A stretch of DNA of 34,546 bases, from the NCBI GenBank assembly GCA_001464865.1, contig LNEG01000221.1, positions 1-34,546 on the forward strand, written 5' to 3'. Shown here in pieces: positions 16,643-25,453 of the stretch (position 1 is its first letter; every line of letters begins with the position of its first letter). The notes under the pieces are model-generated. The model saw nothing but the letters and a program-made list of their open reading frames with translations, had not been told where the DNA came from and did not search any database. The position numbers and the translations under genes are program-made. The stretch comes from Burkholderiales bacterium Ga0074133 (lineage in GTDB: Bacteria > Pseudomonadota > Gammaproteobacteria > Burkholderiales > Burkholderiaceae_C).

Positions 16643-18120
16643 GATGAACAGCTGATTTCGATGGACGAAGCCCAGTCGGGCGGGAAGTCGGCGTATGCCT
16701 CGTGGCCAGGGTGCTCGTCAAACGGGCGCTCCAGCAGGCGTTGCAAGGTATGGACTTCAGAGAAGTCGCCAAGTTTCGCGGCACGGATGGCCTGTTCGCC
16801 CAGATGATTGCGCAAAACGTACTTGGGATTGCTTTTTAGCATCAAATCGGCCGCAAGTGCTTTGTTTGATTGCCATGTTTGCTCTGAATATAATAGCATC
16901 CAGGCATCAAGACCCGCACGGTCTGCAAACAGGTCACGCACCGGCTCGAAATGGCCTGTTTGCACGGCGTGGGACAGGCGCCGCCAGAAGATGGTGTAGT
17001 CCACACCATTGCGCGCTAGTAGCAGCAAGATGCCGTCGATCAGCTCCGAATCCCCGTCGTGCGACTGCAGCAGGCCCAGCTTGTTGCGCATGCGGGCCAC
17101 GAAAGCCTCGGGAAACACCGTTTTGAACGACTCCAGCGCCTCCTTGGCCAACTCCTGGTCGCCAATGAGCGGCAACAGGGCCTGAGCCAGGCAGAACATG
17201 TTCCAGTAGGCCACGTTGGGTTGGCGGTTGAACGCGTAGCGGCCCTGTGAATCGCTGTGGTTGCACACGTGGCCGGGCACGAAGGCGTCCAGAAACTGGA
17301 ACGGGCCATAGTCGATCGTCAGCCCCAGTATGCTCATGTTGTCGGTGTTCATCACACCGTGGCAAAAGCCCACCGACTGCCACGCGGCCATGAGGGTTGC
17401 GGTGCGCTCGCTCACCGTGTGCAGCAAAGCTGCATAGGCGTTGCCGCCAAACGACTGCGATGCCCGGCATTCCGGGTAGTAACGGTCGATCACATAGTCG
17501 GCCAGTTGCCGCAGCTGCGCGTCGTGGCCGTTGGCGGCAAAGTGCTCAAAGTGGCCGAAGCGCACAAAGCTCGGAGCTACACGGGTCACCACGGCGGCGG
17601 TCTCTGTCTCTTCACGCCGCACCGGCGCAGGTGATGCGGTGATGCACAGGGCGCGCGACGTGGGGATTCCGAGGCCGTGCATGGCCTCGCTGCACAGGAA
17701 TTCACGGATGCTCGAACGCAGCACGGCACGTCCGTCGCCCATGCGGGAATACGGCGTAAGACCCGCGCCCTTGAGTTGCACTTCCAGCCCACCGGCCGTC
17801 TCGCCCAGCAGGATGGCGCGGCCGTCGCCCAGTTGCCCGGCCCACACACCGAACTGGTGGCCGCTGTACACGCTGGCCAGCGCCCGCGATCCTGGCAGGA
17901 GCGCATTGCCGGTGAATGCCTGCAATGCAGCATCGCTGTGCAGGTTGGCGTCGCTAAGCCCGAGCAGCTGTGCGACCTGGGTGCTGGTGCTGACCCATCG
18001 AGGTGAGGGCAGCGGCGTGGGCCGCAGCTCCGTGTAGAAGCCGGGGCCGAGAGCGGCAAAGCCGTGGTTCCACGCGAGGCCCAGGTCTGCGGTCATCATG
18101 TTGTCTGAAGGCAGGGTCAT
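16639..18120 (-). CDS. selO: SelO family protein adenylyltransferase (YdiU)
   Basis: SelO is a pseudokinase-fold enzyme that transfers AMP from ATP to Ser, Thr or Tyr of target proteins; known bacterial targets include redox enzymes. The protein is 493 residues from the ATG at 18120, close to the family norm. Recognisable blocks are [60 protein letters not shown], and the active-site stretch [20 protein letters not shown] with D260 and D270. The C-terminus is ISCSS: a Cys (residue 491) occupies the place where eukaryotic SelO has selenocysteine. The segment around [19 protein letters not shown] is encoded by a patch of about 39 percent GC resembling the intergenic repeat family. It is the first gene of the selO-msrB-yciB-bolA run, 125 bases after a Crp/Fnr-type regulator gene. 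Confidence 0.95.
   Translation of the reverse strand: MTLPSDNMMTADLGLAWNHGFAALGPGFYTELRPTPLPSPRWVSTSTQVAQLLGLSDANLHSDAALQAFTGNALLPGSRALASVYSGHQFGVWAGQLGDGRAILLGETAGGLEVQLKGAGLTPYSRMGDGRAVLRSSIREFLCSEAMHGLGIPTSRALCITASPAPVRREETETAAVVTRVAPSFVRFGHFEHFAANGHDAQLRQLADYVIDRYYPECRASQSFGGNAYAALLHTVSERTATLMAAWQSVGFCHGVMNTDNMSILGLTIDYGPFQFLDAFVPGHVCNHSDSQGRYAFNRQPNVAYWNMFCLAQALLPLIGDQELAKEALESFKTVFPEAFVARMRNKLGLLQSHDGDSELIDGILLLLARNGVDYTIFWRRLSHAVQTGHFEPVRDLFADRAGLDAWMLLYSEQTWQSNKALAADLMLKSNPKYVLRNHLGEQAIRAAKLGDFSEVHTLQRLLERPFDEHPGHEAYADFPPDWASSIEISCSS
16840..16900 (-). repeat. AT-rich repeat family, copy inside selO coding sequence
   Basis: In gene sense the patch starts GATGCTATTATATTCAGAGC and ends AAAGCACTTGCGGCCGATTT. 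Compared by eye with intergenic copy A (minus strand, ATAGCAACAGGTGCAATCAAA to GGCC), it shares AGCAA, GCAATCAAA, the ACT before the second arm and GGCC at the same spacing with one gap. Its right end also matches the copy at 30396-30450 (AAGCAC then GGCC then TTT). GC is about 39 percent against about 63 percent in flanking selO. The reading frame is intact, so the DNA appears to have been absorbed into the gene. Confidence 0.6.
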
Positions 18121-18245
18121 CCGCTGGATTGTCTCGCAGGCGTGATGTCCCGGGATGCCGGGGGACATGCATCTACGCGTAGCATCCGCGCCTGTTTTGC
18201 AACAGGGTCCGGCCAGGTGGTCGTCACCCAAGCCTTCGGGCAATC

Positions 18246-18932
18246 TCAGTTCGTTGCCGTGGCAGCCAGGTAGGCGTTCAGCGCCGTGTCATCCACGATG
18301 GCCACGCGGCCGAATTCGAGCGATACGATGCCCAGACCCTCGAGCGCCCGCAGCACGCGGTTGACTGTCTGGCGCGACAGGCCGACCAGCTGGCCCAGCT
18401 CTTCCTGTGTGAGGTTCAGCCTGCGCGTGCTGCGCCAGAACAGCCTGCTCAGGTAAAGCGCCACGCGGTGCTCGGGCGACTGTGTCCGGCCGGCCTCGAT
18501 GATGGTCATCGCCTGCCCCAGGCGCATGTTCATGTGTAGCACCAGGTACTGGTTGAACCCCAGGCTGGTCTGGCGCAGTGTTTCGAACAAGGGCAAGGGC
18601 AGGCACATCAACGTGGTGGGGCGCAGCGCCACCACACGGTACCGCCGGGGCTCGGGTTTCATCGCCGAGCCTTCGCCAAACCATTCACCGTCGGGCACGC
18701 CAATGAAGGCCGACGAACGCCCCTTGCCGGACGGACTCTGGAGCATTACCAGCCCGGACAGCACCGCATGCCAGCCCTGCACCGCGCTGCCGGCGTCCAT
18801 CATCACGTCGCCCTTGCCGGCCTGCATTGCGAAAACCTCGGCGCGCAGGCGCTCCTGCAGCGCGGCGGGTAATCCGGCAAACCAGGGTTGCGCTGCGATG
18901 AAACGTGGTGCAGTGAGATGCGAGTCGAGCAT
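18246..18932 (-). CDS. Crp/Fnr family transcriptional regulator
   Basis: This is a cytosolic DNA-binding regulator with an N-terminal cyclic-nucleotide-binding-type beta-roll (about 25-135) and a C-terminal winged helix-turn-helix (about 155-225). It has 228 residues. The sensor part contains [20 protein letters not shown] and [13 protein letters not shown], the usual GxxxxGE-like core. The HTH reads [20 protein letters not shown], with the [13 protein letters not shown] recognition helix. No N-terminal cysteine cluster is seen, so it is not an oxygen-sensing Fnr with an iron-sulfur centre; the effector is unknown. It is transcribed away from the acyl-CoA ligase gene, sharing a 236-base intergenic region that contains a TTG-N8-CAA dyad at 18987-19000, so it may control itself and the ligase. 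Confidence 0.92.
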   Translation of the reverse strand: MLDSHLTAPRFIAAQPWFAGLPAALQERLRAEVFAMQAGKGDVMMDAGSAVQGWHAVLSGLVMLQSPSGKGRSSAFIGVPDGEWFGEGSAMKPEPRRYRVVALRPTTLMCLPLPLFETLRQTSLGFNQYLVLHMNMRLGQAMTIIEAGRTQSPEHRVALYLSRLFWRSTRRLNLTQEELGQLVGLSRQTVNRVLRALEGLGIVSLEFGRVAIVDDTALNAYLAATATN

Positions 18933-18986
18933 TCCTCAATTGTCACCGGGTGTTGTCGGGCGGTGCCGTGCGTTGCGGGTTATCCC

Positions 18987-19000
18987 TTGGCCTTTGTCAA
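18987..19000. promoter_or_regulatory. Candidate Crp/Fnr-type operator
   Basis: TTGGC-CTTT-GTCAA has the geometry of an Fnr-class box (TTGAT-N4-ATCAA) with four of five arm positions symmetrical. Outer bases extend the dyad to CCTTG and CAAGG. It lies 55 bases upstream of the Crp/Fnr-family gene and 169 upstream of the acyl-CoA ligase, in the region shared by these divergent genes. This is a pattern match only. Confidence 0.4.
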
Positions 19001-19168
19001 GGCGACGACATGTGTTGGCCTGCGCGTTGCGCGACTGCACACTCGAGCGGTAACGTCAGACGGCGCGGGTGTGGCAGACCAGTCGCAAACATGTCAGCCA
19101 TCACCCCTGGCGCATGACCGCCGCGCTACGATGATCGTCCCCTTCAATACAACAACCAAGGAGCACAC

Positions 19169-20812
19169 ATGCTGGGCCTGATGCAGAGCCAACCGCTGCT
19201 GATTTCTTCGCTGATCGAATTCGCCGAGCGCCACCACGGCGACGCCGAAATCGTCTCGCGCAGGGTAGAGGGTGACATCCATCGCTACACCTACCGCGAC
19301 CTCGCTGCGCGCTCCCGCAAGCTGGCGAACGCTCTCGATGCCCTGCAGCTGCAGTTCAGCGATCGCGTGGCGACGCTGGCCTGGAACGGCTATCGCCACA
19401 TGGAGATGTACTTCGGGGTGAGCGGGGCGGGCCGCGTGCTACACACCGTCAACCCCCGCCTGCACCCTGACCAGATCGCGTGGATCGTCAACCACGCCGA
19501 AGACCAGGTGCTGTGCTTTGACCTGACCTTCCTGCCGCTGGTGCAAGCCGTGCATGCCCGCTGCCCCACCGTGAAGAAGTGGGTGGCCCTGTGCGACGCC
19601 GACCGGCTGCCTGCCGATTCCGGCGTGCCAGGCCTGGCCAGCTACGAAGAGTGGATTGGCGCATACCCGGCCGACTACGCCTGGCCCGACTTCGACGAGA
19701 ACTCGGCATCCAGCATGTGCTACACCAGTGGCACCACCGGCAACCCCAAGGCGGCGTTGTACAGCCACCGGTCCACCACGCTGCATGCCTACGCCGCAGC
19801 GCTGCCCGACGTGATGTGCCTTTCGGCACGCGACTCGGTGCTGCCCGTGGTACCCATGTTCCACGTCAATGCCTGGGGCATCCCGTATTCGGCTGCGCTC
19901 ACCGGCTGCAAGCTGGTGTTCCCCGGCCCGGCCATGGACGGCAAGTCGATCTACGAGCTTATCGAATCGGAAAAAGTGAGCTACGCCGCGGGCGTGCCCA
20001 CTGTGTGGCAGATGATGCTGGGCCACATGAAGCCCGCGGGCCTGAAGTTCTCGACCCTGCGCCGCACCGTGATCGGCGGCTCGGCCTGTCCGCCCGCCAT
20101 GATCCACGCCTTCAAGGAAGACTACGGCGTGGAGGTGTTGCACGCCTGGGGCATGACGGAAATGAGCCCGCTGGGTACGCTGTGCACACTCAAGAACAAG
20201 CACCTGGCCCTGCCCAAGGACGAGCAGATGAAGATCCTGCAAAAGCAGGGCCGTGCCATCTATGGTGTGGACATGAAGATCGTGGGCGGCGATGGCCAGG
20301 AGCTGCCCTGGGATGGCAAGACCTACGGCGACCTGCTGGTCAAGGGCCCGTGGATCGTCGGCAGCTACTTCAAGGGTGAGGGCGGGAACCCGCTCGTGAA
20401 GGATGCACAGGGTCGTGGCTGGTTCCCAACCGGTGACGTTGCCACCATCGACGCCGACGGTTTCATGCAGATCACCGACCGCAGCAAGGACGTGATCAAG
20501 TCTGGCGGCGAATGGATCAGCTCCATCGACATCGAGAACATTGCCATGGCGCACCCCTCGATTGCCATGGCCGCGTGCGTGGGCATGCCGCACCCCAAGT
20601 GGGATGAGCGCCCGATCGTGGCTGTGGTCAAGAAGCCGGGAACCGAGGTCACGCGCGAGGAGCTGCTGGCCTTCTACGAGGGCAAGACCGCCAAGTGGCA
20701 GATCCCGGACGACGTGGTGTTCGTCGATGCGATTCCGCTCGGCGCGACCGGCAAGATGCTCAAGACAAAGCTGCGTGAGCAGCTCAAGGATTACAGGCTT
20801 CCGGGCCTGTGA
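19169..20812 (+). CDS. Fatty-acid-CoA ligase (AMP-dependent acyl-CoA synthetase)
   Basis: This adenylate-forming enzyme activates a carboxylic acid with ATP and CoA to the acyl-CoA via an acyl-AMP. It has 547 residues; the ATG at 19169 has AAGGAG eight bases upstream. Motifs are the phosphate-binding loop [16 protein letters not shown] (from residue 185), [28 protein letters not shown], the hinge region [20 protein letters not shown] with [15 protein letters not shown], and the catalytic-Lys end motif [15 protein letters not shown]. Overall it resembles medium- to long-chain fatty-acyl-CoA ligases of the AlkK type; chain-length preference cannot be read off. It is the first gene of the plus-strand run that continues with a Liv-type importer and beta-oxidation genes, so it probably activates the imported acid. 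Confidence 0.92.
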   Translation: MLGLMQSQPLLISSLIEFAERHHGDAEIVSRRVEGDIHRYTYRDLAARSRKLANALDALQLQFSDRVATLAWNGYRHMEMYFGVSGAGRVLHTVNPRLHPDQIAWIVNHAEDQVLCFDLTFLPLVQAVHARCPTVKKWVALCDADRLPADSGVPGLASYEEWIGAYPADYAWPDFDENSASSMCYTSGTTGNPKAALYSHRSTTLHAYAAALPDVMCLSARDSVLPVVPMFHVNAWGIPYSAALTGCKLVFPGPAMDGKSIYELIESEKVSYAAGVPTVWQMMLGHMKPAGLKFSTLRRTVIGGSACPPAMIHAFKEDYGVEVLHAWGMTEMSPLGTLCTLKNKHLALPKDEQMKILQKQGRAIYGVDMKIVGGDGQELPWDGKTYGDLLVKGPWIVGSYFKGEGGNPLVKDAQGRGWFPTGDVATIDADGFMQITDRSKDVIKSGGEWISSIDIENIAMAHPSIAMAACVGMPHPKWDERPIVAVVKKPGTEVTREELLAFYEGKTAKWQIPDDVVFVDAIPLGATGKMLKTKLREQLKDYRLPGL

Positions 20813-20883
20813 AAAAGCTGTGGTCTCGCGCACTCTGAAACCGGCACAGACCGGGGCGAGCGCACCCGTGGAACTGGCTTTGC

Positions 20884-20955
20884 CAGGCCACCGGGTGCAT
20901 CCCCCTCCCTCGCTGCGAGAGAGGGGGAGGGCGCGCAGCGCCACAGGGGGTGAGA
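20884..20955 (-). repeat. GC-rich hairpin repeat, copy R3 (reverse orientation)
   Basis: Read on the minus strand this block gives CACCCCCTGTGGCGCTGCGC, then GCCCTCCCCCTCTCTCGCAG and CGAGGGAGGGGGATGCACCC. That is the same layout as R1 (26156-26280) and R2 (33553-33667): a small hairpin with a CTGCG loop (GGCG / CGCC arms) followed by a C-run / G-run hairpin. It is more divergent than R1 and R2 and lacks their third part. It lies about 70 bases after the ligase stop codon and faces it. Confidence 0.65.
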
Positions 20956-21059
20956 CGGGGTTCCAGTCACGTGTGCGACGCCGCTAGGGGCAATCCCTGA
21001 GCATCGCATTGTTGCAACGCGGTACGCTGCGTTCTACCGATTTACAAGGAGACAAAACC

Positions 21060-22292
21060 ATGAAATTCGCTATTAAGGCTGTAGCAGCCTCGGTAATTCT
21101 GGCAAGCGCTGGCGGCGCATTCGCTCAAAAAGGCGAGACCGTCAAGATTGCCTGGCTTGACCCCCTCTCCGGCCTGATGGCCGCAGTGGGTACGAACCAG
21201 CTCAAGAGCTTCCAGTTCATCGCCGAAGAGTTCAACAAGAAGAACGCCGCAGGCGTCAAATTCGAAATCATCGGCATCGACAACAAGCTGAGCCCGCAGG
21301 AGACCACCAGCGCGCTGCGCTCGGCCATGGACCAGGGCGCACGCTACATCGTGCAGGGCAACGGCTCGGGCCCTGCACTGGCGATCATGGATGCGCTGGA
21401 AAAGCACAACGCCCGCAACCCCGGCAAGGAAGTCGTGTTCCTGAACTACGCTGCGGTAGACCCTGACCTGACCAACAGCAAGTGCAGCTACTGGCACTTC
21501 CGCCTGGACGCAGACACCTCCATGAAAATGGAAGCGCTGACGACCTACATGAAGGACCTGCCCGAAGTCAAAAAGGTCTACCTGATCAACCAGAACTATT
21601 CGCATGGCCACCAGGTCTCGAAGTTCGCCAAGGAAATGATGCAGCGCAAGCGCCCTGACGTGCAGTTCGTCGGCGACGACCTGCACCCCCTGGCACAGGT
21701 GCGCGACTTTTCGCCCTACATCGCCAAGATCAAGCAGTCGGGTGCCGACAGCGTGATCACGGGCAACTGGGGTTCCGACCTGGCTCTGCTCATCAAGGCG
21801 GCCAACGATGCAGGTCTGAACAACGTCAACTTCTACACCTACTACGGTTCCGTCACCGGCAGCCCCACCGCCATGGGCGCAGCAGCGTCAGGCCGTGTGT
21901 ACCAGGTGGCCTATGCCCACATGAACCTGGCCGGCCCCCTGAACCAGATCGTGGTGGACTACAAGAAGAAGTTCAACGACGACATGTACACCGGTGCCGT
22001 GTACCACGCGTTCACGCTGCTGAGCGAAGCGTTTGCCAAGGCCAAGACGACCGATCCCGTGAAGGTGGCCGCCACCATGTCCGGCATGAAGTTCAAGAGC
22101 TTCAACGGTGAAGTCGAGATGCGCAAGACCGACCACCAGCTGCAGCAGGGCCTGTTCATCTCCAAGTGGGAAAAGGCGGGCGGCAAGTTCCCGATCGACT
22201 CGGAAAACACCGGCTACACCTTTGTTCCGGTGAAGTACTACGAGCCCTTTGTGGCCAGCACGCCCACGTCGTGCCAGATGAAGCGTCCCTGA
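21060..22292 (+). CDS. ABC transporter substrate-binding protein (Liv type, cluster 2)
   Basis: This is the periplasmic binding protein of the second Liv-type importer. It has 410 residues from the ATG at 21060, preceded by CAAGGAGACAAAACC. The N-terminus MKFAIKAVAASVILASAGGA followed by FAQ is a plain Sec signal peptide, unlike the RR-containing one in cluster 1. The mature protein begins KGETVKIAWLDPLSGLMAAV, the expected lobe-1 opening, with DQGARYIVQGNGSGPALAIM where many amino-acid-binding members have a Ser/Thr-rich ligand loop. The mature C-terminus has a Cys (TPTSCQMKRP) that could pair with another in CSYWHF. A strong terminator follows it before livH, a common way to make binding protein in excess. 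Ligase and beta-oxidation neighbours suggest a carboxylic-acid ligand; this is inference. Confidence 0.92.
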   Translation: MKFAIKAVAASVILASAGGAFAQKGETVKIAWLDPLSGLMAAVGTNQLKSFQFIAEEFNKKNAAGVKFEIIGIDNKLSPQETTSALRSAMDQGARYIVQGNGSGPALAIMDALEKHNARNPGKEVVFLNYAAVDPDLTNSKCSYWHFRLDADTSMKMEALTTYMKDLPEVKKVYLINQNYSHGHQVSKFAKEMMQRKRPDVQFVGDDLHPLAQVRDFSPYIAKIKQSGADSVITGNWGSDLALLIKAANDAGLNNVNFYTYYGSVTGSPTAMGAAASGRVYQVAYAHMNLAGPLNQIVVDYKKKFNDDMYTGAVYHAFTLLSEAFAKAKTTDPVKVAATMSGMKFKSFNGEVEMRKTDHQLQQGLFISKWEKAGGKFPIDSENTGYTFVPVKYYEPFVASTPTSCQMKRP

Positions 22293-22312
22293 GCGCTGAT
22301 CTGAATGCTTCG

Positions 22313-22340
22313 AGGCCCGAGCCACTCGGGCCTTTTTTTT
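22313..22340 (+). terminator. Intrinsic terminator/attenuator between binding protein and livH
   Basis: AGGCCCGAG-CCA-CTCGGGCCT is a perfect 9-bp stem followed by eight T. It begins about 20 bases after the binding-protein stop and ends 21 bases before the livH start. Partial termination here would give more binding protein than membrane parts. Confidence 0.9.
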
Positions 22341-22361
22341 CCCCTGAAATGAAAAATTCCG

Positions 22362-23315
22362 ATGAATCTTGAGTTTTTCGTGATCTCTTTGCTGAACGGC
22401 GTGAGCTACGGGCTCCTGCTGTTCATGCTGAGTTCCGGCCTCACGCTGATCTTCAGCATGATGGGCGTGCTCAACTTTGCACACACCAGCTTTTACATGC
22501 TGGGTGCCTACTTCGCATTCACCATCTCGGGCGTGGTCGGCTTCTGGCCTGCGCTGGTGCTGGCCCCGCTGGCGGTGTTCGTGCTGGGTGCAGCATTCGA
22601 GCGCTACTGCCTGCGCCGGGTCCACAAGTTCGGCCATGTGCCCGAGCTGCTGGTCACCTTCGGCCTGTCGTACCTGATCCTGGAGGTGGTACAGCTGGTC
22701 TGGGGCCGTTCCACGGTGCCGTATGGCTTGCCCGAGCAGCTCCAGGGTCCGCTGTTCACCCTGTACGGCACGCAGTTCCCCAAGTCGCGGTCGTTCGTGA
22801 TGCTGGTGGCGCTGCTGATGCTGGTCTCGGTCTGGCTGCTGCTCACACGCACCCGCATCGGCCTGGTCATCCAGGCAGCGCTCAAGTACCCCGAGATGGT
22901 CGAGGCGCTGGGCCACAACGTCCCTCGTGTCTTCATGATGGTGTTTGGCGGTGGCGCTGCGCTGGCGGGCCTGGCGGGCGTGATCGGTGGCAACACCTAC
23001 GTCACCGAGCCGGCCATGGCCGCGTCGGTGGGCTCCATCATCTTCGTGGTGGTGGTGGTGGGAGGCATGGGCTCGCTGGCGGGTGCCTTCCTGGCATCGC
23101 TGCTCATCGGGCTGGTCCAGACCTTTGCCGTGGCGCTGGACTACTCGCTGATTCACGTCTTCAAGGCGGTGGGCGTTGCTGTCACGGACCAGACTTTCGG
23201 TTATCCGCTGCTCAAGCTGACGATCTCGCAGGTCGCACCCATCCTTCCGTACCTGTTCCTCGTGCTGATCCTGATCTTCCGCCCCAAGGGCCTGCTGGGC
23301 ACCCGGGAGGACTGA
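22362..23315 (+). CDS. livH: Branched-chain amino acid-type ABC transporter permease LivH (cluster 2)
   Basis: This is the first permease subunit of the second importer. It has 317 residues from the ATG at 22362 (MNLEFFVISLLNGVSYGLLL), slightly longer than the cluster-1 LivH. The typical opening SSGLTLIFSMMGVLNFAHTS is clear, as are the ATPase-contact loop with IQAALKYPEMVEALGHNVPR, and the glycine-rich VVVVGGMGSLAGAFLASLL. The C-terminus, FRPKGLLGTRED, is standard. No strong ribosome binding site is visible; the start follows shortly after the terminator hairpin. The gene is separated by four bases from livM. The loop after residue 100 (LVWGRSTVPYGLPEQLQGPL) is a periplasmic segment of usual length. 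Confidence 0.93.
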   Translation: MNLEFFVISLLNGVSYGLLLFMLSSGLTLIFSMMGVLNFAHTSFYMLGAYFAFTISGVVGFWPALVLAPLAVFVLGAAFERYCLRRVHKFGHVPELLVTFGLSYLILEVVQLVWGRSTVPYGLPEQLQGPLFTLYGTQFPKSRSFVMLVALLMLVSVWLLLTRTRIGLVIQAALKYPEMVEALGHNVPRVFMMVFGGGAALAGLAGVIGGNTYVTEPAMAASVGSIIFVVVVVGGMGSLAGAFLASLLIGLVQTFAVALDYSLIHVFKAVGVAVTDQTFGYPLLKLTISQVAPILPYLFLVLILIFRPKGLLGTRED

Positions 23316-23319
23316 TGCC

Positions 23320-24651
23320 ATGAATTCCAATTCGACGACAACTTCTGCGGGCGCCAGCGCGGGCTCGCACTACCGGTTCAAGCCCTTCAATGTGGGGCGC
23401 TTCGTGATCTGGTCGCTCTTTGCCGTGATGCTGATCGTGGCGCCCATGCTGTTTCGCAGCAGCCTGGCGCTCACCATGCTCTCGCAGATCGGCTACCTGA
23501 TCATCATCTGCCTTTCCTACAACATCCTGTTGGGGCAGGGCGGCATGCTGAGCTTCGGCCATGCGGTGTACACGGGCCTCGGCTCGTTCATCGCCATTCA
23601 CGCCATGAACATGGCCACCAAGGGATCGTTCACGATTCCACTGGTGCTCATCCCGCTCATTGGCGGTCTGGCGGGCGCTTTCTTCGCCATCGTGCTGGGT
23701 TTCGTCACCACGAAGAAGTCAGGGACGACGTTCGCCATGATCACCCTCGGAATCGGCGAACTGGTGGCGTCGATGGCGCTCATGTTTCCCGAGTTCTTCG
23801 GGGGTGAGGGCGGCATCACGACCGACCGGGTGTACGGCACGCCCTTCTTCGGCATCACCTTCGGCCCGGCCATCCAGGTGTACTACCTGATTGCTGCGTA
23901 CTGCTTTGTCTGCACGGCTGCGATGTTTGCCTTCACGGGCACACCGCTGGGCCGTATCCTGAATGCGGTTCGCGACAACCCCGAGCGCGTGGAGTTCATC
24001 GGCTACAACACGCAGCGCGTGCGCTACTTCGCCTTCATCATCGCGGGCTTCTTCGCCGGCATCGGCGGCGGTCTGGCCACCATCAACTTCGAGATCATCA
24101 CCGGGGCGGACAGCCTCAACGTGATCCGCTCGGGGGGCTACCTGCTGTTCACGTTCCTCGGCGGGGCCACGTTCTTCTTCGGCCCCATCATCGGCGCGGT
24201 GCTGCTGGTGCTGGCATCGGTGCTGCTGTCCGAGCTGTCCAAGGCATGGTTGCTGTACCTGGGTCTGGTGTTCCTGTTCATGGTGATGTACGCACCCGGC
24301 GGCATTGCCAGCCTGATCATGATGAACCTGCGCGTGGCCAAATACGGCAAGCTGCGCCAGCTGTGGGTGTCGTACCTGGCGCTCGCAGGCACTGCGCTGG
24401 TGGGCGTGATGGGCGCCGCCTGCATGATCGAGATGACCTACCACCTGCAGCTCAACGCTGCGCTCGGTTCCAAACTGAGCTTCCTGGGCGCCACGCTGGA
24501 TGCCAAGAGCTTCACCAGCTGGTTCGGCTCCATCTTTGTCATGGTGACCGGCTTCGGGCTTTTCGAGATGTGTCGCCGGCAGTTCGTGCGCCAGTGGAGC
24601 ACGATCCAGGAACAAATCGAACATGAGATCAAGCGTGGGGAGGCGCTGTAA
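23320..24651 (+). CDS. livM: Branched-chain amino acid-type ABC transporter permease LivM, extended (cluster 2)
   Basis: This is the second permease subunit. It has 443 residues, about 100 more than the cluster-1 LivM. The LivM core spans roughly residues 25-338 and holds the family stretch SYNILLGQGGMLSFGHAVYT, GGEGGITTDRVYGTPFFG, the ATPase-contact loop NAVRDNPERVEFIGYNTQRV and a standard APGGIASLIMM end. A 105-residue C-terminal extension follows (from VAKYGKLRQLW). It contains two further hydrophobic segments (YLALAGTALVGVMGAACMI and FGSIFVMVTGFGLFEM) separated by a polar stretch, and a charged tail, QWSTIQEQIEHEIKRGEAL. The extension's role is unknown. It starts four bases after livH and ends two bases before livG; GGGGAGG in its last codons serves as the livG ribosome binding site. 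Confidence 0.92.
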   Translation: MNSNSTTTSAGASAGSHYRFKPFNVGRFVIWSLFAVMLIVAPMLFRSSLALTMLSQIGYLIIICLSYNILLGQGGMLSFGHAVYTGLGSFIAIHAMNMATKGSFTIPLVLIPLIGGLAGAFFAIVLGFVTTKKSGTTFAMITLGIGELVASMALMFPEFFGGEGGITTDRVYGTPFFGITFGPAIQVYYLIAAYCFVCTAAMFAFTGTPLGRILNAVRDNPERVEFIGYNTQRVRYFAFIIAGFFAGIGGGLATINFEIITGADSLNVIRSGGYLLFTFLGGATFFFGPIIGAVLLVLASVLLSELSKAWLLYLGLVFLFMVMYAPGGIASLIMMNLRVAKYGKLRQLWVSYLALAGTALVGVMGAACMIEMTYHLQLNAALGSKLSFLGATLDAKSFTSWFGSIFVMVTGFGLFEMCRRQFVRQWSTIQEQIEHEIKRGEAL

Positions 24652-24653
24652 AC

Positions 24654-25451
24654 ATGGCGGCTGACAACGCAACCAAGACCAACACCTACGCACTCGAACT
24701 GCGTGACCTGCGCAAGAGCTTTGGCAAGACGGAGATCATCCGCGGCGCCAACCTGTGCGTGGCACCCGGCGAGCGCGTGGCCATCATCGGCCCCAACGGC
24801 GCCGGCAAATCGACGCTGTTCAACCTCATCAGTGGTCGTTTTGCGCCCACCAGCGGGGACGTGATCCTCAACGGCCAGCGCATCAACGGCATGGCGCCAT
24901 ACGAGATCAACCGCCAGGGCCTGTCGCGCAGCTTCCAGATCACCAACATCTTCCCCAAGCTGTCGGTGTTCGAGAACCTGCGTTGCGGGGTGCTGTGGAG
25001 CATGGGCTACAAGTACACGTTCCTGCGGTTCCTGTCGAACCTGCACGACGCCAACCGGCGCGCCACCGAGCTGATGGAGATGATCAAGCTCGACAAGAAG
25101 CGCGACACGCTGGCCATGAACCTCACTTACGCCGAGCAGCGGGCGCTGGAGATCGGCATCACCATCGCCGGTGGTGCCAACGTCATCCTGCTGGACGAGC
25201 CCACCGCAGGCATGAGCAAGAGCGAAACCACCCGTTTCATCGGTCTCATCAAGGAAGTGACCGAAGGCCGTACCCTGCTCACGGTGGAGCACGACATGGG
25301 CGTGGTGTTTGGCCTGGCCGACAAGATTGCCGTGGTGGTGTACGGCGAGGTCATCGCTTTTGATACGCCCGAGAAGGTGCGCGCCAACCCGCGCGTGCAG
25401 GAGGCCTACCTCGGATCGGCTGTGGCCGACCAGCAGGCGGGAGGACACTAG
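24654..25451 (+). CDS. livG: Liv-type ABC transporter ATP-binding protein LivG (cluster 2), altered signature motif
   Basis: This is the LivG-type ATPase of the second importer, 265 residues from the ATG at 24654. Walker A is intact, IIGPNGAGKSTLFNLISG (residues 45-62), as are Walker B VILLDEPTAGM and the H-loop LTVEHDMGVVFG. The signature motif is unusual: LTYAEQRALEIG (from residue 157), with Ala160 at the position of the Gly that follows Ser-Gly in LSGGQ, and Thr158 for Ser. Cluster-1 LivG reads MSHGEQRQLEIA with the Gly present. The helical subdomain reads RCGVLWSMGYKYTFLRFLSN, somewhat longer and more aromatic than usual. It is two bases from livM and livF on either side. The altered signature would face the LivF Walker A site, which is altered too. 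Confidence 0.92.
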   Translation: MAADNATKTNTYALELRDLRKSFGKTEIIRGANLCVAPGERVAIIGPNGAGKSTLFNLISGRFAPTSGDVILNGQRINGMAPYEINRQGLSRSFQITNIFPKLSVFENLRCGVLWSMGYKYTFLRFLSNLHDANRRATELMEMIKLDKKRDTLAMNLTYAEQRALEIGITIAGGANVILLDEPTAGMSKSETTRFIGLIKEVTEGRTLLTVEHDMGVVFGLADKIAVVVYGEVIAFDTPEKVRANPRVQEAYLGSAVADQQAGGH

Positions 25452-25453
25452 AC

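Noticed and set aside
18173..18182. CTACGCGTAG palindrome between selO and the Crp/Fnr gene, as an operator
   Set aside because: Ten bases is short enough to occur by chance, and the flanks do not extend the symmetry.
19439..20944. 500-codon minus-strand frame opposite the acyl-CoA ligase
   Set aside because: The plus-strand gene has a complete set of ligase motifs. The antisense product is His/Gly/Arg/Ala-rich with no recognisable domain.
21888..23330. 480-codon minus-strand frame rich in Gln, His and Arg across the binding-protein end and livH
   Set aside because: It runs through the intrinsic terminator at 22313-22340 and has repetitive QHHQ-type composition typical of antisense translation of membrane-protein codons.
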